From Rubrobacter calidifluminis (GTDB taxonomy: Bacteria; Actinomycetota; Rubrobacteria; Rubrobacterales; Rubrobacteraceae), in the NCBI RefSeq assembly GCF_028617075.1, contig NZ_JAQKGV010000017.1:1-53511 (forward strand): a DNA stretch of 53,511 nt. The letters are read 5' to 3'. Position numbers and translations under genes: made by a program. How positions within the stretch are numbered: the stretch's first letter is position 1; each line of letters opens with the position of its first letter. Positions 16,838-24,548 of the stretch are shown here, one piece after another. The notes below the pieces were generated by a model. The model saw nothing but the letters and a program-made list of their open reading frames with translations, was not told the origin of the DNA and ran no database searches.

Positions 16838-18007
16838 TTACTCTCCTCGCTTTCTGCCGTGTATGAGGCTCACGACTTCTTCCAGCACCCGCTCGGTGTT
16901 CCTGTTGTTCGCGTATGCTATCTCCTTCGCGCGCGGGATGCTCTCGGGCGCGGGGTCGTGCATGAGCGTGGGAAGCTCGACCGGGCTCTCTTTCTCGTGT
17001 CGGGCGAGCCACCCGGCGGGGATCTTCTCCGGGAGCTCCTGGTGCGAGAGCGCGGCCCACAAAGCCGTCCACGCCCGCGGAACGACGCGCCAGTGGTCGT
17101 ACCCTCCTCCGCCAAGCGCGACCCAGCGCCCGCCGCAGAGCTCGTGGGCGAGCTCGTGCACCCGCCTCGGGATGTACTCGTAGAGCGCCATGCTGGCCGA
17201 AAGGTGGGTGAGGGGATCCAGGGCGTGTCCGTCGCAGCCGTTCTGCGAGATGATGATGTCCGGCTCGAAGGCCCTCAAAGCCTCGGGCACGACGGCCTCG
17301 AAGCAGGAGATCCAGGACTCGTCGTCGGTGAACGGCTCGAGCGGTACGTTGACGGCGTAGCCGTACCCCTCGCCCCTCCCGCGCTCCTCGACGCCACCGG
17401 TCCCGGGAAAGAGGAACCTCCCGGTCTCGTGCATGGAGATGGTGAGCACCTCCGGGTCGTCGTAGAACGCCCACTGTACCCCGTCGCCGTGGTGGGCGTC
17501 GGTGTCGAGGTAGGCCACCCGCAGGTGCGGATGCTCCTGCTTCAGGCGCGCTATGGCTACGGCCGCGTCGTTGTAGACGCAGAACCCGCTCGCCCTGGAC
17601 CGCAGCGCATGGTGCAGCCCCCCCGCGATGCACATCGCGTGCTCGCAGCTCCCGTCGGCCACCATCCGGGCCGCAGTGAGTACCGCCCCGACGACCCTGG
17701 CGGAGGCCTCGTGCATCCGGGGGAAGACCGGGTTGTCCGGGGTGTTGAGCCCGTAGTGGACTAGCTCCGAGAGATCCGAGACCTCGTCCGCCTTCTGCAC
17801 GAGCCTCACGTAGGTGAGGCTGTGTACCTGCAGGAGGTCCTCCTCGGTGGCCGGTGCGCTCTTCACGAAGCCGTAACCCTCGAACAGCCCCGCAGCTTCG
17901 CTCAACTCCAGCGCGAGCCGGATGCGCAAGGGGTTGAACGGGTGGTCCTCGCCGAACCCGTAGTCTTCCAGCCCGCGGTCGTGCACCACCGCCACCCGAC
18001 CGCCCAT
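16838..18007 (-). CDS. acuC: AcuC-type class I histone-deacetylase-like enzyme
   Basis: A 389-residue zinc-dependent deacylase of the arginase/HDAC fold. The zinc and charge-relay residues are visible in AYLDTDAHHGDGVQ, followed by ISMHETGRFLFPGTG, the substrate-channel loop QNGCDGHALDPLTHL and the Gly-rich GGGGYDHW near the end. In Bacillus, AcuC controls acetyl-CoA synthetase by removing acetyl groups; here acuC is not next to acsA, so the target is open. It forms a minus-strand group with clpS downstream and a Dabb gene upstream. Confidence 0.92.
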   Translation of the reverse strand: MGGRVAVVHDRGLEDYGFGEDHPFNPLRIRLALELSEAAGLFEGYGFVKSAPATEEDLLQVHSLTYVRLVQKADEVSDLSELVHYGLNTPDNPVFPRMHEASARVVGAVLTAARMVADGSCEHAMCIAGGLHHALRSRASGFCVYNDAAVAIARLKQEHPHLRVAYLDTDAHHGDGVQWAFYDDPEVLTISMHETGRFLFPGTGGVEERGRGEGYGYAVNVPLEPFTDDESWISCFEAVVPEALRAFEPDIIISQNGCDGHALDPLTHLSASMALYEYIPRRVHELAHELCGGRWVALGGGGYDHWRVVPRAWTALWAALSHQELPEKIPAGWLARHEKESPVELPTLMHDPAPESIPRAKEIAYANNRNTERVLEEVVSLIHGRKRGE

Positions 18008-18034
18008 CCAGAGAGGCCTCCTCTTCGCTCCTCG

Positions 18035-18325
18035 CTACGCCTCGTAGTCTACCGCGATGAGGTTCGTCGTGAGCCGTCCGAGCTTCTCCAGCACCGCCAG
18101 ATGCTCCGGGTGCTCCCGGTAGCGCGCGAGATCCTCCACGCTCTCGAACCGCGCGAAGAGCCCGTGGGTGAAACCTCCTCCCCGATCGCTGAAGTTCTCC
18201 CCGGCCGTGAGGTCCACCACCCCCGGTACCTTCTCCCTGAGCGCCCGCAGAGAGGCGACAAGATCCGCCAGCTCATCCCCGGAGGCCTCCTCCTTCGCCG
18301 TGAACAAAACCAGATGCTCGATCAC
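18035..18325 (-). CDS. Dabb (stress-responsive alpha/beta barrel) domain protein
   Basis: A 96-residue protein matching the Dabb ferredoxin-like barrel: IEHLVLFTAKEEASGDELAD at the start, then LREKVPGVVDLTAGENFSDR, THGLFARFESVEDLARYREH and PEHLAVLEKLGRL. Such proteins dimerise through the barrel; functions vary from stress response to small-molecule isomerisation or decarboxylation. The GTG at 18325 is the start because GGGAGG lies closely upstream and it gives the family N-terminus. It sits 27 bases upstream of acuC. Confidence 0.85.
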   Translation of the reverse strand: MIEHLVLFTAKEEASGDELADLVASLRALREKVPGVVDLTAGENFSDRGGGFTHGLFARFESVEDLARYREHPEHLAVLEKLGRLTTNLIAVDYEA

Positions 18326-18485
18326 GCCTTCCTCCCTCTTCCGTTCACCCCGCGAAGCATACCTTACCCAAGGATCTCCCACATCCACCCCTGCTTGTTA
18401 CACGAATTGCCGCAGTGTTAAGGAAATTTAAAATGCTTCCCGACCCTGATTTCCCATTTTGCCCCATCACTGGGCGGTTTACGTG

Positions 18486-18547
18486 TTTCGAAGTTCTTGC
18501 GAAGTGGTTGCGATGAGTTTGCGTAAAGATTTCAAAACGGTTACCCT
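18486..18547 (+). promoter_or_regulatory. 11-bp-period direct-repeat operator plus promoter for wall hydrolase
   Basis: Four copies of a hexamer sit exactly 11 bases apart: TTTCGA at 18486, TTGCGA at 18497, TTGCGA at 18508 and TTGCGT at 18519. The last copy is positioned as a -35 with a 17-nt spacer to TACCCT (18542-18547). Hexamers with 5-nt gaps are the binding layout of OmpR/PhoB-type response regulators (PhoP, WalR). The gene downstream is a peptidoglycan hydrolase, a typical target of such regulators. No response-regulator gene is in the window. Confidence 0.5.
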
Positions 18548-18566
18548 CGTGCCCCGTTGAGAGGAG

Positions 18567-18594
18567 GGGGTTCTCTACAGGGTGAGAGATCCCC
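18567..18594 (+). other. Imperfect hairpin in the NlpC/P60 leader
   Basis: GGGG-T-TCTCT pairs with AGAGA-T-CCCC across an 8-base loop (ACAGGGTG), with one T:T mismatch. It lies between the predicted transcription start and the ribosome-binding site at 18614-18620. It might affect translation or mRNA stability. I could not fit it to the c-di-AMP (ydaO) riboswitch that often precedes such genes. Confidence 0.35.
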
Positions 18595-18629
18595 GACTGT
18601 TGCAGGCTAGAGAGGGAGGATACGTCCTT

Positions 18630-19082
18630 TTGGCTGTGAGTGTAAGGCTAAGGCTCGGAATCGTGCTTGCGGCTCTGGCGCTGGCGCTGACGGCTGCGGT
18701 GATGGCGTCGCGTTCGGCGGAGGCGCAGACTGTCTCTGGAGATGCGATCGTCTCCGACGCGCAGAGCTATCTTGGCGTTCCTTACGTTTGGGGCGGTGAG
18801 TCGCGGGCCGGGGTCGACTGCTCCGGGCTGGTTACGGCTGTGTTTTCGGATTTCGGGATCTACCTGCCGCACAGCTCCTATGCACAATTTTCTTACGGGA
18901 CGCCGGTTTCGACCCCTGGACCGGGTGATCTCGTCTTCAGCGATTATGGGTACGGGTTCGCCTCGCACGTCGGGATAGCGGTCGGGAACGGGCAGATGAT
19001 CGACGCGCCCTACCCGGGCACCGTGGTGCGCTACGATCCGATCATCTCCTCTTACGTGAACGGGTACAGGAGCATCGTCTAG
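18630..19082 (+). CDS. Secreted NlpC/P60 peptidoglycan endopeptidase
   Basis: A 150-residue protein. A signal peptide of about 32 residues ends at the likely cleavage site SAEA-QT. A single NlpC/P60 domain follows: the catalytic Cys is C64 in VDCSGLV, the His is H113 in ASHVGIAVG, and the third polar position is D125 in QMIDAP. The domain cleaves stem peptides in the cell wall. The TTG at 18630 is chosen for its GGGAGGA site 10 nt upstream and because it puts the signal peptide at the N-terminus. There is no extra wall-binding domain. It is monocistronic, with a strong terminator after it and an unusual repeat promoter before it. Confidence 0.9.
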   Translation: MAVSVRLRLGIVLAALALALTAAVMASRSAEAQTVSGDAIVSDAQSYLGVPYVWGGESRAGVDCSGLVTAVFSDFGIYLPHSSYAQFSYGTPVSTPGPGDLVFSDYGYGFASHVGIAVGNGQMIDAPYPGTVVRYDPIISSYVNGYRSIV

Positions 19083-19106
19083 TCCCGCGTTCCGGAGTGT
19101 TCCATG

Positions 19107-19138
19107 GCCGCCCGTCTCTCCTCGCGGGCGGCTTTTTT
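19107..19138 (+). terminator. Rho-independent terminator after NlpC/P60 gene
   Basis: Stem GCCGCCCG/CGGGCGGC (8 bp) with a 10-base loop, followed at once by six T. It starts 25 bases after the stop codon. Confidence 0.85.
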
Positions 19139-19222
19139 ACTTGATCGGTCTTTTCTGGAAGTGGGCTGCTTGTCTGGGTGGGGGCTCTGTCTCTGGAGGA
19201 CGATCTGTGGCTTGAGGGGACC

Positions 19223-19300
19223 ATTTTCTCACCATTTCAGAAAATCGTGGCTTTCTGGTGTCGCGGGGGAGCTGCTCGACTAACATGTCGAAAAAGACAT
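19223..19300 (+). other. Two small inverted repeats upstream of gloA
   Basis: ATTTTCT (19223-19229) pairs with AGAAAAT (19239-19245). Then ATGTC (19285-19289) pairs with GACAT (19296-19300) around an A-rich loop. They lie in the 270-base gap between the NlpC/P60 terminator and gloA, which otherwise shows nothing I can name. They could be operators or leader hairpins. Confidence 0.25.
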
Positions 19301-19351
19301 ACGGGAAAGTTGTGGAAGACGGGTCGCTGTGGGCGAGAGAAAGGAGTCCCC

Positions 19352-19771
19352 TTGGCTGCCTCGTACATACACACCTGCTACAGGATCCTCGACCCCGAGC
19401 GGAGCACGGACTTCTACGTGAACAAGCTCGGGATGAAGAAGGTTGGGGAGATGCACTTCTCCGATGCTACCAACTACTTCTTCGCGATGGAGGAGGATCC
19501 CTCCTCTCCGATGCTCGAGCTAACCCACAACCACGGGCGTACCGAGCCCTACGATATCGGGGAAGGCTACGGCCACGTCGCCTTCGTCGTGGACGATCTC
19601 GAGGGGACCGTGGCGCGGCTCAAAGAGCAGGGGGTCGAGGTGGCCGTCGAGCCCAAGACGATGACCGTGGATGGCAACGACTACAGGATAGCCTTCGTCC
19701 TGGACCCGGACGGCTACCGCGTCGAGCTGGTGCAGAGGGGGACGATGAAGGTCGGGGATATGATGCAGTAG
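19352..19771 (+). CDS. gloA: Lactoylglutathione-lyase-like VOC metalloenzyme (glyoxalase I)
   Basis: A 139-residue protein of the vicinal-oxygen-chelate fold with two beta-alpha-beta-beta-beta modules. The four metal ligands of glyoxalase I can be placed: H7 (IHTCYRILD), E56 (MLELTHN), H75 (GYGHVAF) and E125 (YRVELVQ). The enzyme would isomerise the hemithioacetal of methylglyoxal with a thiol cofactor; actinobacteria often lack glutathione, so the thiol may differ. TTG 19352 is the start because AAGGAG lies 5 nt upstream and the family N-terminus then fits. It is followed 20 bases later by an acetamidase pseudogene on the same strand. Confidence 0.88.
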   Translation: MAASYIHTCYRILDPERSTDFYVNKLGMKKVGEMHFSDATNYFFAMEEDPSSPMLELTHNHGRTEPYDIGEGYGHVAFVVDDLEGTVARLKEQGVEVAVEPKTMTVDGNDYRIAFVLDPDGYRVELVQRGTMKVGDMMQ

Positions 19772-19791
19772 GAACCGGGAGAGGAGAAAAC

Positions 19792-20729
19792 GTGGAGGGT
19801 CGGACAGTAGAGGTCCTCCCGGAGGACTACAGCTACGTCTTCATCCCTTGCGGAAGCCGGTGGCGCGGGGCGGGATGAGCGAAAGAGGGTGATCCACACC
19901 GAGGACGCCTTCGAGAGCAGAATATAAGATCATCCATGACCTTTCTGGCCGGGCGCTCGCAACTGCGAAGTTCCTGGACCCGCAGACCGGGCCCATCTAC
20001 GTGGAGGGGGCCGGGGCGGGAGATACGCTGGTGGCGCACCTGCAAGAGATAGACCCCGCCCGCGAATACGTGGTGGGCTGCTACATACCGTATCTGGCGG
20101 GCTGACATCGACCGGTCTCAGCGTACCCTGCAGGACCCGCTACCGGAGAGGGTCTACGTGTGGAGGCTCATCGAGGAGGGAGGCGGGCGCTACTTGGAGA
20201 ACGAGGAGGTCGGGGTCAGGCTCCCGTGGGAGCCGTTCGTCGGGACGATCGCGGTGGCCCCGGAACTCGAGGCAATCTCCGCGCTCGCACCGGGGCCTTT
20301 CGGGAGAACATGGACGTGCCGGGCGTCAGTCCCGGCAACACCGTCTACCTGCCGGGCTTCAACGAGGGGACGCTCTTCTACACCGGGGACTGCCACGCCC
20401 GGCAGGGGCAGGGCAAGCCGTGCGGGGTCGCGCTCGAGGTGACCAGCCGCGTCACGCTCACCTTCGAGGTAGTGAAGGGAGGCGGAATACAGTGGCCGCT
20501 CATCGAGGCGCGGGAGGGGGTTATGAGTCGGAGCACCCGGCCGATGGGAGGACGCTGCCCGCACGCCCACGCCGAGCTCGCCGGCTGGCTCGAGAGTTAC
20601 TACGGCTTCTCCCGTCCCGACGCCTACCAGCCCCACACGCAGGCCAGCGGCCTCTACGTCGGGAACATGGTGGACACCACCTGCTCGCTGGTCGCCTCGG
20701 TCGAGAAGCGCTACCTCGGACGTTCCTGA
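19792..20729 (+). pseudogene. Acetamidase/formamidase (FmdA/AmdA) pseudogene, many frameshifts
   Basis: Pieces of one acetamidase/formamidase protein lie in order in shifting frames. VEGRTVEVLPEDYSYVF is frame 1, then a shift. VIHTEDAFESRI is in frame 2 from 19889 and ends at TAA. GRALATAKFLDPQTGPIYVE runs in frame 3 from about 19947 to a TGA at 20105. RVYVWRLIEEGGGRYLENEE in frame 1 runs to about 20300. Frame 3 then carries GVSPGNTVYLPGFNEGTLFY through to the natural end GLYVGNMVDTTCSLVASVEK. At least four frame changes and two in-frame stops rule out a working enzyme and argue against a single sequencing error. The parent enzyme hydrolysed short amides. Confidence 0.85.
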
Positions 20730-20807
20730 ACCCGCAAAAACGTTTGACCCCGTCAAGCAAGGTGGTATCTTTGGCTGAGTGTTCTGGATGCGAGGCAGCG
20801 CGAGAGC

Positions 20808-22205
20808 GTGAGACCGTCTTCCGGGAGCGGATCTTCGCCGAACCGCAACCTGATGCTCGCGGCCATAGCCGCCGCCACGCTTCTGAACCCGCTCAACTCC
20901 TCCATGATCGCGGTCGCGCTCTCCCGGATAAACCACGACTTCGGGATGACCTTCGCGGAGGGTTCCTGGATCATCTCGGTTTTCTATCTGGTGAGTGCGA
21001 TCGCACAGCCGCTCATGGGGAGGCTCTCGGACCTCTACGGGCGCAAGAGGGTGTTCCTCTGCGGGCTCGTGGTTTCGGCGATGGCGAGCATGCTCGCCCC
21101 CCTCTCACCCACGTTCTGGTGGCTCGTGGGGTTCAGGGTGCTGCAGGCCGCCGGGACCTCGGCGCTCTTCCCGGCCGGCGCTGCGATGATCCGGGAACAC
21201 ATCACCGAACGGCAGGCCTCCGCCCTCGGGGTGCTCGCCGTCTTCTCTTCGACGTCGGCGGCCTTCGGACCAACCATCGGGGGTTTCCTGGTCCGCTACG
21301 GTGACTGGCCTCTGGTCTTCTTCGTCAACCTCCCATTCATAGTCTTCTCGTTCGTCCTGGGCTGGCGGGTCCTGCCCGCCGACCGGCAGGTCCGCAAGAG
21401 TGAGCGCGGAGAATTCGCGGAAGAACTCGTGAAGCTCGACCCCGCAGGCATACTGCTCTTCGCTGCCTGCGTGATCGGGGCGCTCCTCTTCTTGCTCTCG
21501 CTCCGGGGATCGCCCGACTTCCCCGCCTGTGGTGTCGCCCTCGCAGCGGCGGGGCTCTTCTACCTCCGCGAGCGCTCCGCTCGAAGTCCTTTCCTGGATC
21601 TGCGCGGCTCCCTCGCGCACCGGGAGGTGGTCTCGGTCTACCTCCAGTTCGTGCTTGTTAACGTCGTCTACTACTGCTCCTTCATCGGTATGCCGACCTA
21701 CCTGCAGGACGCCCGGCACATCCCCGCCGATACCACCGGTACCATGATGCTCGCCCTCGCCGGAAGCGGCGTCGTCCTCACCCCCCTCGCAGCCCGCCTG
21801 ATAGACCGCATCGGCCCGAAACCCGGCATCATCTTCGCCGCACTTTGTATGGTGGCCGGCAGCATACTGCTCTCCACCGTGCCAGCCCGCGGCGGCATCC
21901 CGCACCTCCTCCTCGCGCTCGTCATCCTCGGCAGCGCGGGCGGGTTCAACAACCTCGGGCTGCAGACCGCCCTTTACAGCTTCGTGCCCCAGGAGGAGGT
22001 CGGCAGCGCCTCCGGCCTCTTCCAGACCTCGCGCTACCTTGGCACCATCCTCTCGACCAGCCTGCTCGGCGTCGAGTTCGCCTCCGGCGTGGATACTCCC
22101 CACCTGCACGCGGTGGCCTTCGGCATGGCGGCCGTCGCCGCGATCGCCCTGCTGCTATCGCTCCTCATGCGTAACCCCGGACCTCCGGCAAAACAGCAGA
22201 CCTGA
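20808..22205 (+). CDS. DHA2-type MFS multidrug exporter (EmrB/QacA-like)
   Basis: A 465-residue protein with about 13-14 hydrophobic segments. Helix 1 begins TLLNPLNSSMIAVALSRINH, the DHA2 hallmark (LdxtivnvALP-like). Motif A is GRLSDLYGRKRVFL and motif C-like sequence is FGPTIGGFLVRYGDW. Likely a proton-driven drug or metabolite exporter. The start at GTG 20808 lacks a clear Shine-Dalgarno sequence and the true start may be a few codons away. It directly follows the acetamidase remnant. Confidence 0.85.
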   Translation: MRPSSGSGSSPNRNLMLAAIAAATLLNPLNSSMIAVALSRINHDFGMTFAEGSWIISVFYLVSAIAQPLMGRLSDLYGRKRVFLCGLVVSAMASMLAPLSPTFWWLVGFRVLQAAGTSALFPAGAAMIREHITERQASALGVLAVFSSTSAAFGPTIGGFLVRYGDWPLVFFVNLPFIVFSFVLGWRVLPADRQVRKSERGEFAEELVKLDPAGILLFAACVIGALLFLLSLRGSPDFPACGVALAAAGLFYLRERSARSPFLDLRGSLAHREVVSVYLQFVLVNVVYYCSFIGMPTYLQDARHIPADTTGTMMLALAGSGVVLTPLAARLIDRIGPKPGIIFAALCMVAGSILLSTVPARGGIPHLLLALVILGSAGGFNNLGLQTALYSFVPQEEVGSASGLFQTSRYLGTILSTSLLGVEFASGVDTPHLHAVAFGMAAVAAIALLLSLLMRNPGPPAKQQT

Positions 22206-22230
22206 CGTTTTGTTATTTCGAAAACCAGAG

Positions 22231-22236
22231 TATACT
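22231..22236 (+). promoter_or_regulatory. -10 box (TATACT) before GlsB-like gene
   Basis: TATACT lies 41 bases before the GTG start. A T-rich stretch (TTTTGT) about 17 bases upstream may serve as -35. It separates this gene from the MFS gene that ends at 22205. Confidence 0.45.
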
Positions 22237-22277
22237 GGTGGGCAGTAGTAACCATGACTACATAGGAGGTTCGGGAA

Positions 22278-22559
22278 GTGGGCATCGTGTCCTGGATAAT
22301 CATTGGTCTGATCGCGGGGGCGCTTGCGAAGCTGATCCTGCCGGGGGACGACCCGGGCGGGATCATCGTGACCATCATCATCGGTATAGTCGGGGCGATC
22401 ATCGGCGGGATCGTCGTCGGGGCCTTCGGCGGGCCCGGGGTGACGGGGGTGAACGTGAGCTCGATCATCGTCGCGATAATCGGTGCGATCATCCTGCTTT
22501 TGCTCTACCGGCTGTTCGTCGGGCGTACCGCGCGCGGGGGCAGGAGGAGGCGTACGTGA
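22278..22559 (+). CDS. GlsB/YeaQ/YmgE-family stress-response membrane protein
   Basis: A 93-residue protein with three hydrophobic, Gly/Ile-rich segments and the family opening GIVSWIIIGLIAGALAKLIL, then PGGIIVTIIIGIVGAIIGG and a basic C-terminus (RGGRRRRT). Transglycosylase-associated (GlsB) proteins are small membrane proteins induced by stress; their molecular role is not settled. GTG start with AGGAGG 8 nt upstream. It is followed by a bidirectional hairpin. Confidence 0.9.
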   Translation: MGIVSWIIIGLIAGALAKLILPGDDPGGIIVTIIIGIVGAIIGGIVVGAFGGPGVTGVNVSSIIVAIIGAIILLLLYRLFVGRTARGGRRRRT

Positions 22560-22563
22560 GGTG

Positions 22564-22583
22564 AGGGGCGCTCTGGCGCCCCT
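22564..22583 (+). terminator. Hairpin between convergent genes
   Basis: AGGGGCGC/GCGCCCCT stem with a TCTG loop, 4 bases after the GlsB-like stop and 3 bases before the mug stop, followed by CTTTC. It probably serves both strands. The T-run is short. Confidence 0.6.
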
Positions 22584-22586
22584 CTT

Positions 22587-23120
22587 TCATCCCCGCCGGG
22601 CTTCTTCCCTGACGAAGGGGACCAGTATCCTGTAGTGCTCGACGAGCTCCTCGAAGCGCATCCGGTTGAGGCCGGAGGGGGAGGGAACGACGATGTCCAC
22701 GATCCCGGGTACGGCCGAATCTCCCTGCACGCCCCAACTCGACCGCGATGAGCCCCGGAACCAGCGGTAGACCCCGATGCCCGTGTAAGCAACGGCGCGG
22801 GGCCGGAAGCGTTCGAGGTCCTTCCGCAGCCGCCGGGCTCCGGCGAGGACCTCCTGCCTCTTCAGCTCGTCGGCGCGGCGCGTCGGGCGGGGGCAGAGGT
22901 TTGTGAACCCGATGCCGAGCCCGAGCAGCTCTTCGTCCTCCTCCGGACGGTAGAGCCTCTCCGTGATCCCGGCGGCGTACAGCACGCGCCAGAAGCGGTT
23001 GGCAGGGTGCGCGTAGTGGCGGCCGCTCTTCCCCGATCTCAGAGACGGGTTGTAGCCGCAGAAGACGAGCTTCAGACCGGCTTTCAGCAGATCCTTCGCC
23101 ACGGTCCGGGAGTGTAGCAC
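22587..23120 (-). CDS. mug: Mug-type G:T/U mismatch-specific DNA glycosylase
   Basis: A 177-residue member of the TDG/Mug uracil-DNA glycosylase family. Motif 1 is FCGYNPSLRSGKSGRHYAHP followed by ANRFWRVL. The second active-site loop is VPSPSGLNRMRF. The Asn and Ser-Gly-Leu-Asn residues match the family. It removes uracil, thymine or ethenocytosine opposite G, useful in a hot, GC-rich genome where cytosine deamination is frequent. The start (GTG 23120) lacks a good ribosome-binding site; a GTG six codons later is possible. Confidence 0.9.
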   Translation of the reverse strand: MLHSRTVAKDLLKAGLKLVFCGYNPSLRSGKSGRHYAHPANRFWRVLYAAGITERLYRPEEDEELLGLGIGFTNLCPRPTRRADELKRQEVLAGARRLRKDLERFRPRAVAYTGIGVYRWFRGSSRSSWGVQGDSAVPGIVDIVVPSPSGLNRMRFEELVEHYRILVPFVREEARRG

Positions 23121-23140
23121 GGGTTATCATCTGGCAGGCC

Positions 23141-23971
23141 ATGGAGTGCGGTGACCTCACCGGGAATTTGAGGAGCCTGGGGCTGCTTCTGGCCCTGTTG
23201 CCGGAAGCCCCGGGAGAGTTTCGTGACCGGGCCGCGGGGTACGCAGAGATGCTGCTGGAGCGGATCCTCATAGGGCGGGTCTCCTACGACACCGTCGGAT
23301 GGGAGGGGCTTCTACAGGAACTCGAGGAACGTTTCGGTGATGTCGGGCGGGTCCTCTCCGAGCCGGCGCTGCGCGAGGTCGAGGAGAGGACCCGGCGTCT
23401 GCTCGCCGACATACGCGGTGAGGACCCGTTCATGCGGCGCTGGGCGGCGGACTCCCTGCTCGCCCGGTTGTGCTACCTCCTCTGCCGCCTGCTGCGGCCC
23501 CGGGTTGTACTCGAGACGGGGGTCGCCTACGGGGTGAGCTCGGCGTTCATCCTGAGGGCGCTGGAGCAGAACGGAGGCGGCATCCTGCACAGCGTCGACC
23601 TGCCCCCGCTGAGATCGGGCTACGAGAAGTCCTGGGGGGTGGCGGTGGACGAGGGGATGAGGAGGCGGTGGTGCCTGCACCGGGGAGCGAGCAGAAAAGT
23701 GCTCCCCGGGCTTCTCGAACGGCTCGGGCGGGTGGACCTCTTCGTGCACGACAGCCTGCACACCCGGAGCAACATGCTGCGCGAGTTCGGGCTCGTCTGG
23801 CCCTACCTGACCGGGGGAGGGGTGCTCGTCGCGGACGACGTCGAGCGCAACGACGCCTTCGGCGAGCTGCGCCGGTGGGGGCCCGAGCTGTGGCGCGTGG
23901 TGGAAGACCGGGAGCGCGGCCCGCTTTGGGGCCGCGCAGCCCCGGTGGTGTTCGGTGTTGCGATCAGGTGA
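23141..23971 (+). CDS. Class I SAM-dependent methyltransferase (Methyltransf_24-like)
   Basis: A 276-residue protein. Motif I of the SAM-binding Rossmann fold is VVLETGVAYGVSSAFIL at about residues 124-140. It is followed by HSVDLPPL (ribose-binding acidic residue), the strand VDLFVHDSLHTRSNML that fits motif 4, and GGVLVADDVERNDAF. The fold resembles O-methyltransferases of the TylF/Methyltransf_24 type. The substrate is unknown. A TATCAT box ends 10 bases before the ATG, so transcription may start very close to the gene. Divergent from mug. Confidence 0.8.
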   Translation: MECGDLTGNLRSLGLLLALLPEAPGEFRDRAAGYAEMLLERILIGRVSYDTVGWEGLLQELEERFGDVGRVLSEPALREVEERTRRLLADIRGEDPFMRRWAADSLLARLCYLLCRLLRPRVVLETGVAYGVSSAFILRALEQNGGGILHSVDLPPLRSGYEKSWGVAVDEGMRRRWCLHRGASRKVLPGLLERLGRVDLFVHDSLHTRSNMLREFGLVWPYLTGGGVLVADDVERNDAFGELRRWGPELWRVVEDRERGPLWGRAAPVVFGVAIR

Positions 23972-23995
23972 AGAAGGAGCCTTGGGGCCGGCTCT

Positions 23996-24475
23996 TCACG
24001 GCGAGGCTTTGCCGGAGGAGTCTTCCCCGCTCATCTCCCGGGGGCCGTAGCGCCCGACCAGCGAGTAGTACAGGGCGTCGTCCCGCCTCTCGACGCGCAG
24101 GTGCCCGCCGCCGGTCAGCTCGGAGAGCATCTGGTCGGCCTCTCTTACGGTGAGCGTGGTGCTCATCGCCACGTCCGCCGCGGTGAGGCTGCCCCCGCCC
24201 TCCCTGAGGGCCGTGAGCAGCTCACGCTCTTTAGCCGGTGCCGAGGGCAGCGCGCGCCTGCGTTTCACGATCCCGTTCGCCGCGTGCCCCAGCAGGGCGG
24301 CGGCGGGGATCATCAGCCCGAAGGCTGGTATCAGCGTGGCGGGCGGGCTGAGGAACGAGAACGCCAGCGCGCCGAACAAGAAGACGATCCCCAGGGCTGT
24401 CTCCACTATCGGAGGGTCTTCGTACTCCCTTCCTGTCCGTCGCCGGTGTTCCGGCACGCTTGTGGTCTGCTGCAC
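23996..24475 (-). CDS. Two-helix membrane protein with winged-helix-like tail
   Basis: A 159-residue protein, not recognised by name. Residues of about 24-66 form two close membrane helices (IVETALGIVFLFGALAFSFL and LIPAFGLMIPAAALLGHAAN). The cytoplasmic tail has a winged-helix pattern (LTAADVAMSTTLTVREADQML, then GGHLRVERRDDALYYSLV). It may be a membrane-tethered DNA- or protein-binding module. The start is GTG with AGGAGG 4 nt upstream. It is on the same strand and downstream of pgi. Confidence 0.7.
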   Translation of the reverse strand: MQQTTSVPEHRRRTGREYEDPPIVETALGIVFLFGALAFSFLSPPATLIPAFGLMIPAAALLGHAANGIVKRRRALPSAPAKERELLTALREGGGSLTAADVAMSTTLTVREADQMLSELTGGGHLRVERRDDALYYSLVGRYGPREMSGEDSSGKASP

Positions 24476-24548
24476 CCGGCCTCCTGTGCTCCGGTTGGCT
24501 TGTGAAGTATCTTACGTTGTCGAGTATACCGGAGGGATGGCCCGGAGA

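Noticed and set aside
15701-17764. Long plus-strand frame across moaA, clpS and acuC
   Set aside because: It overlaps three well-recognised genes and shows only shadow-type sequence rich in Arg, Gly and Pro.
18540-18630. c-di-AMP (ydaO) riboswitch before the NlpC/P60 gene
   Set aside because: The genomic context is right, but the conserved ydaO segments cannot be found; only a simple imperfect hairpin is present.
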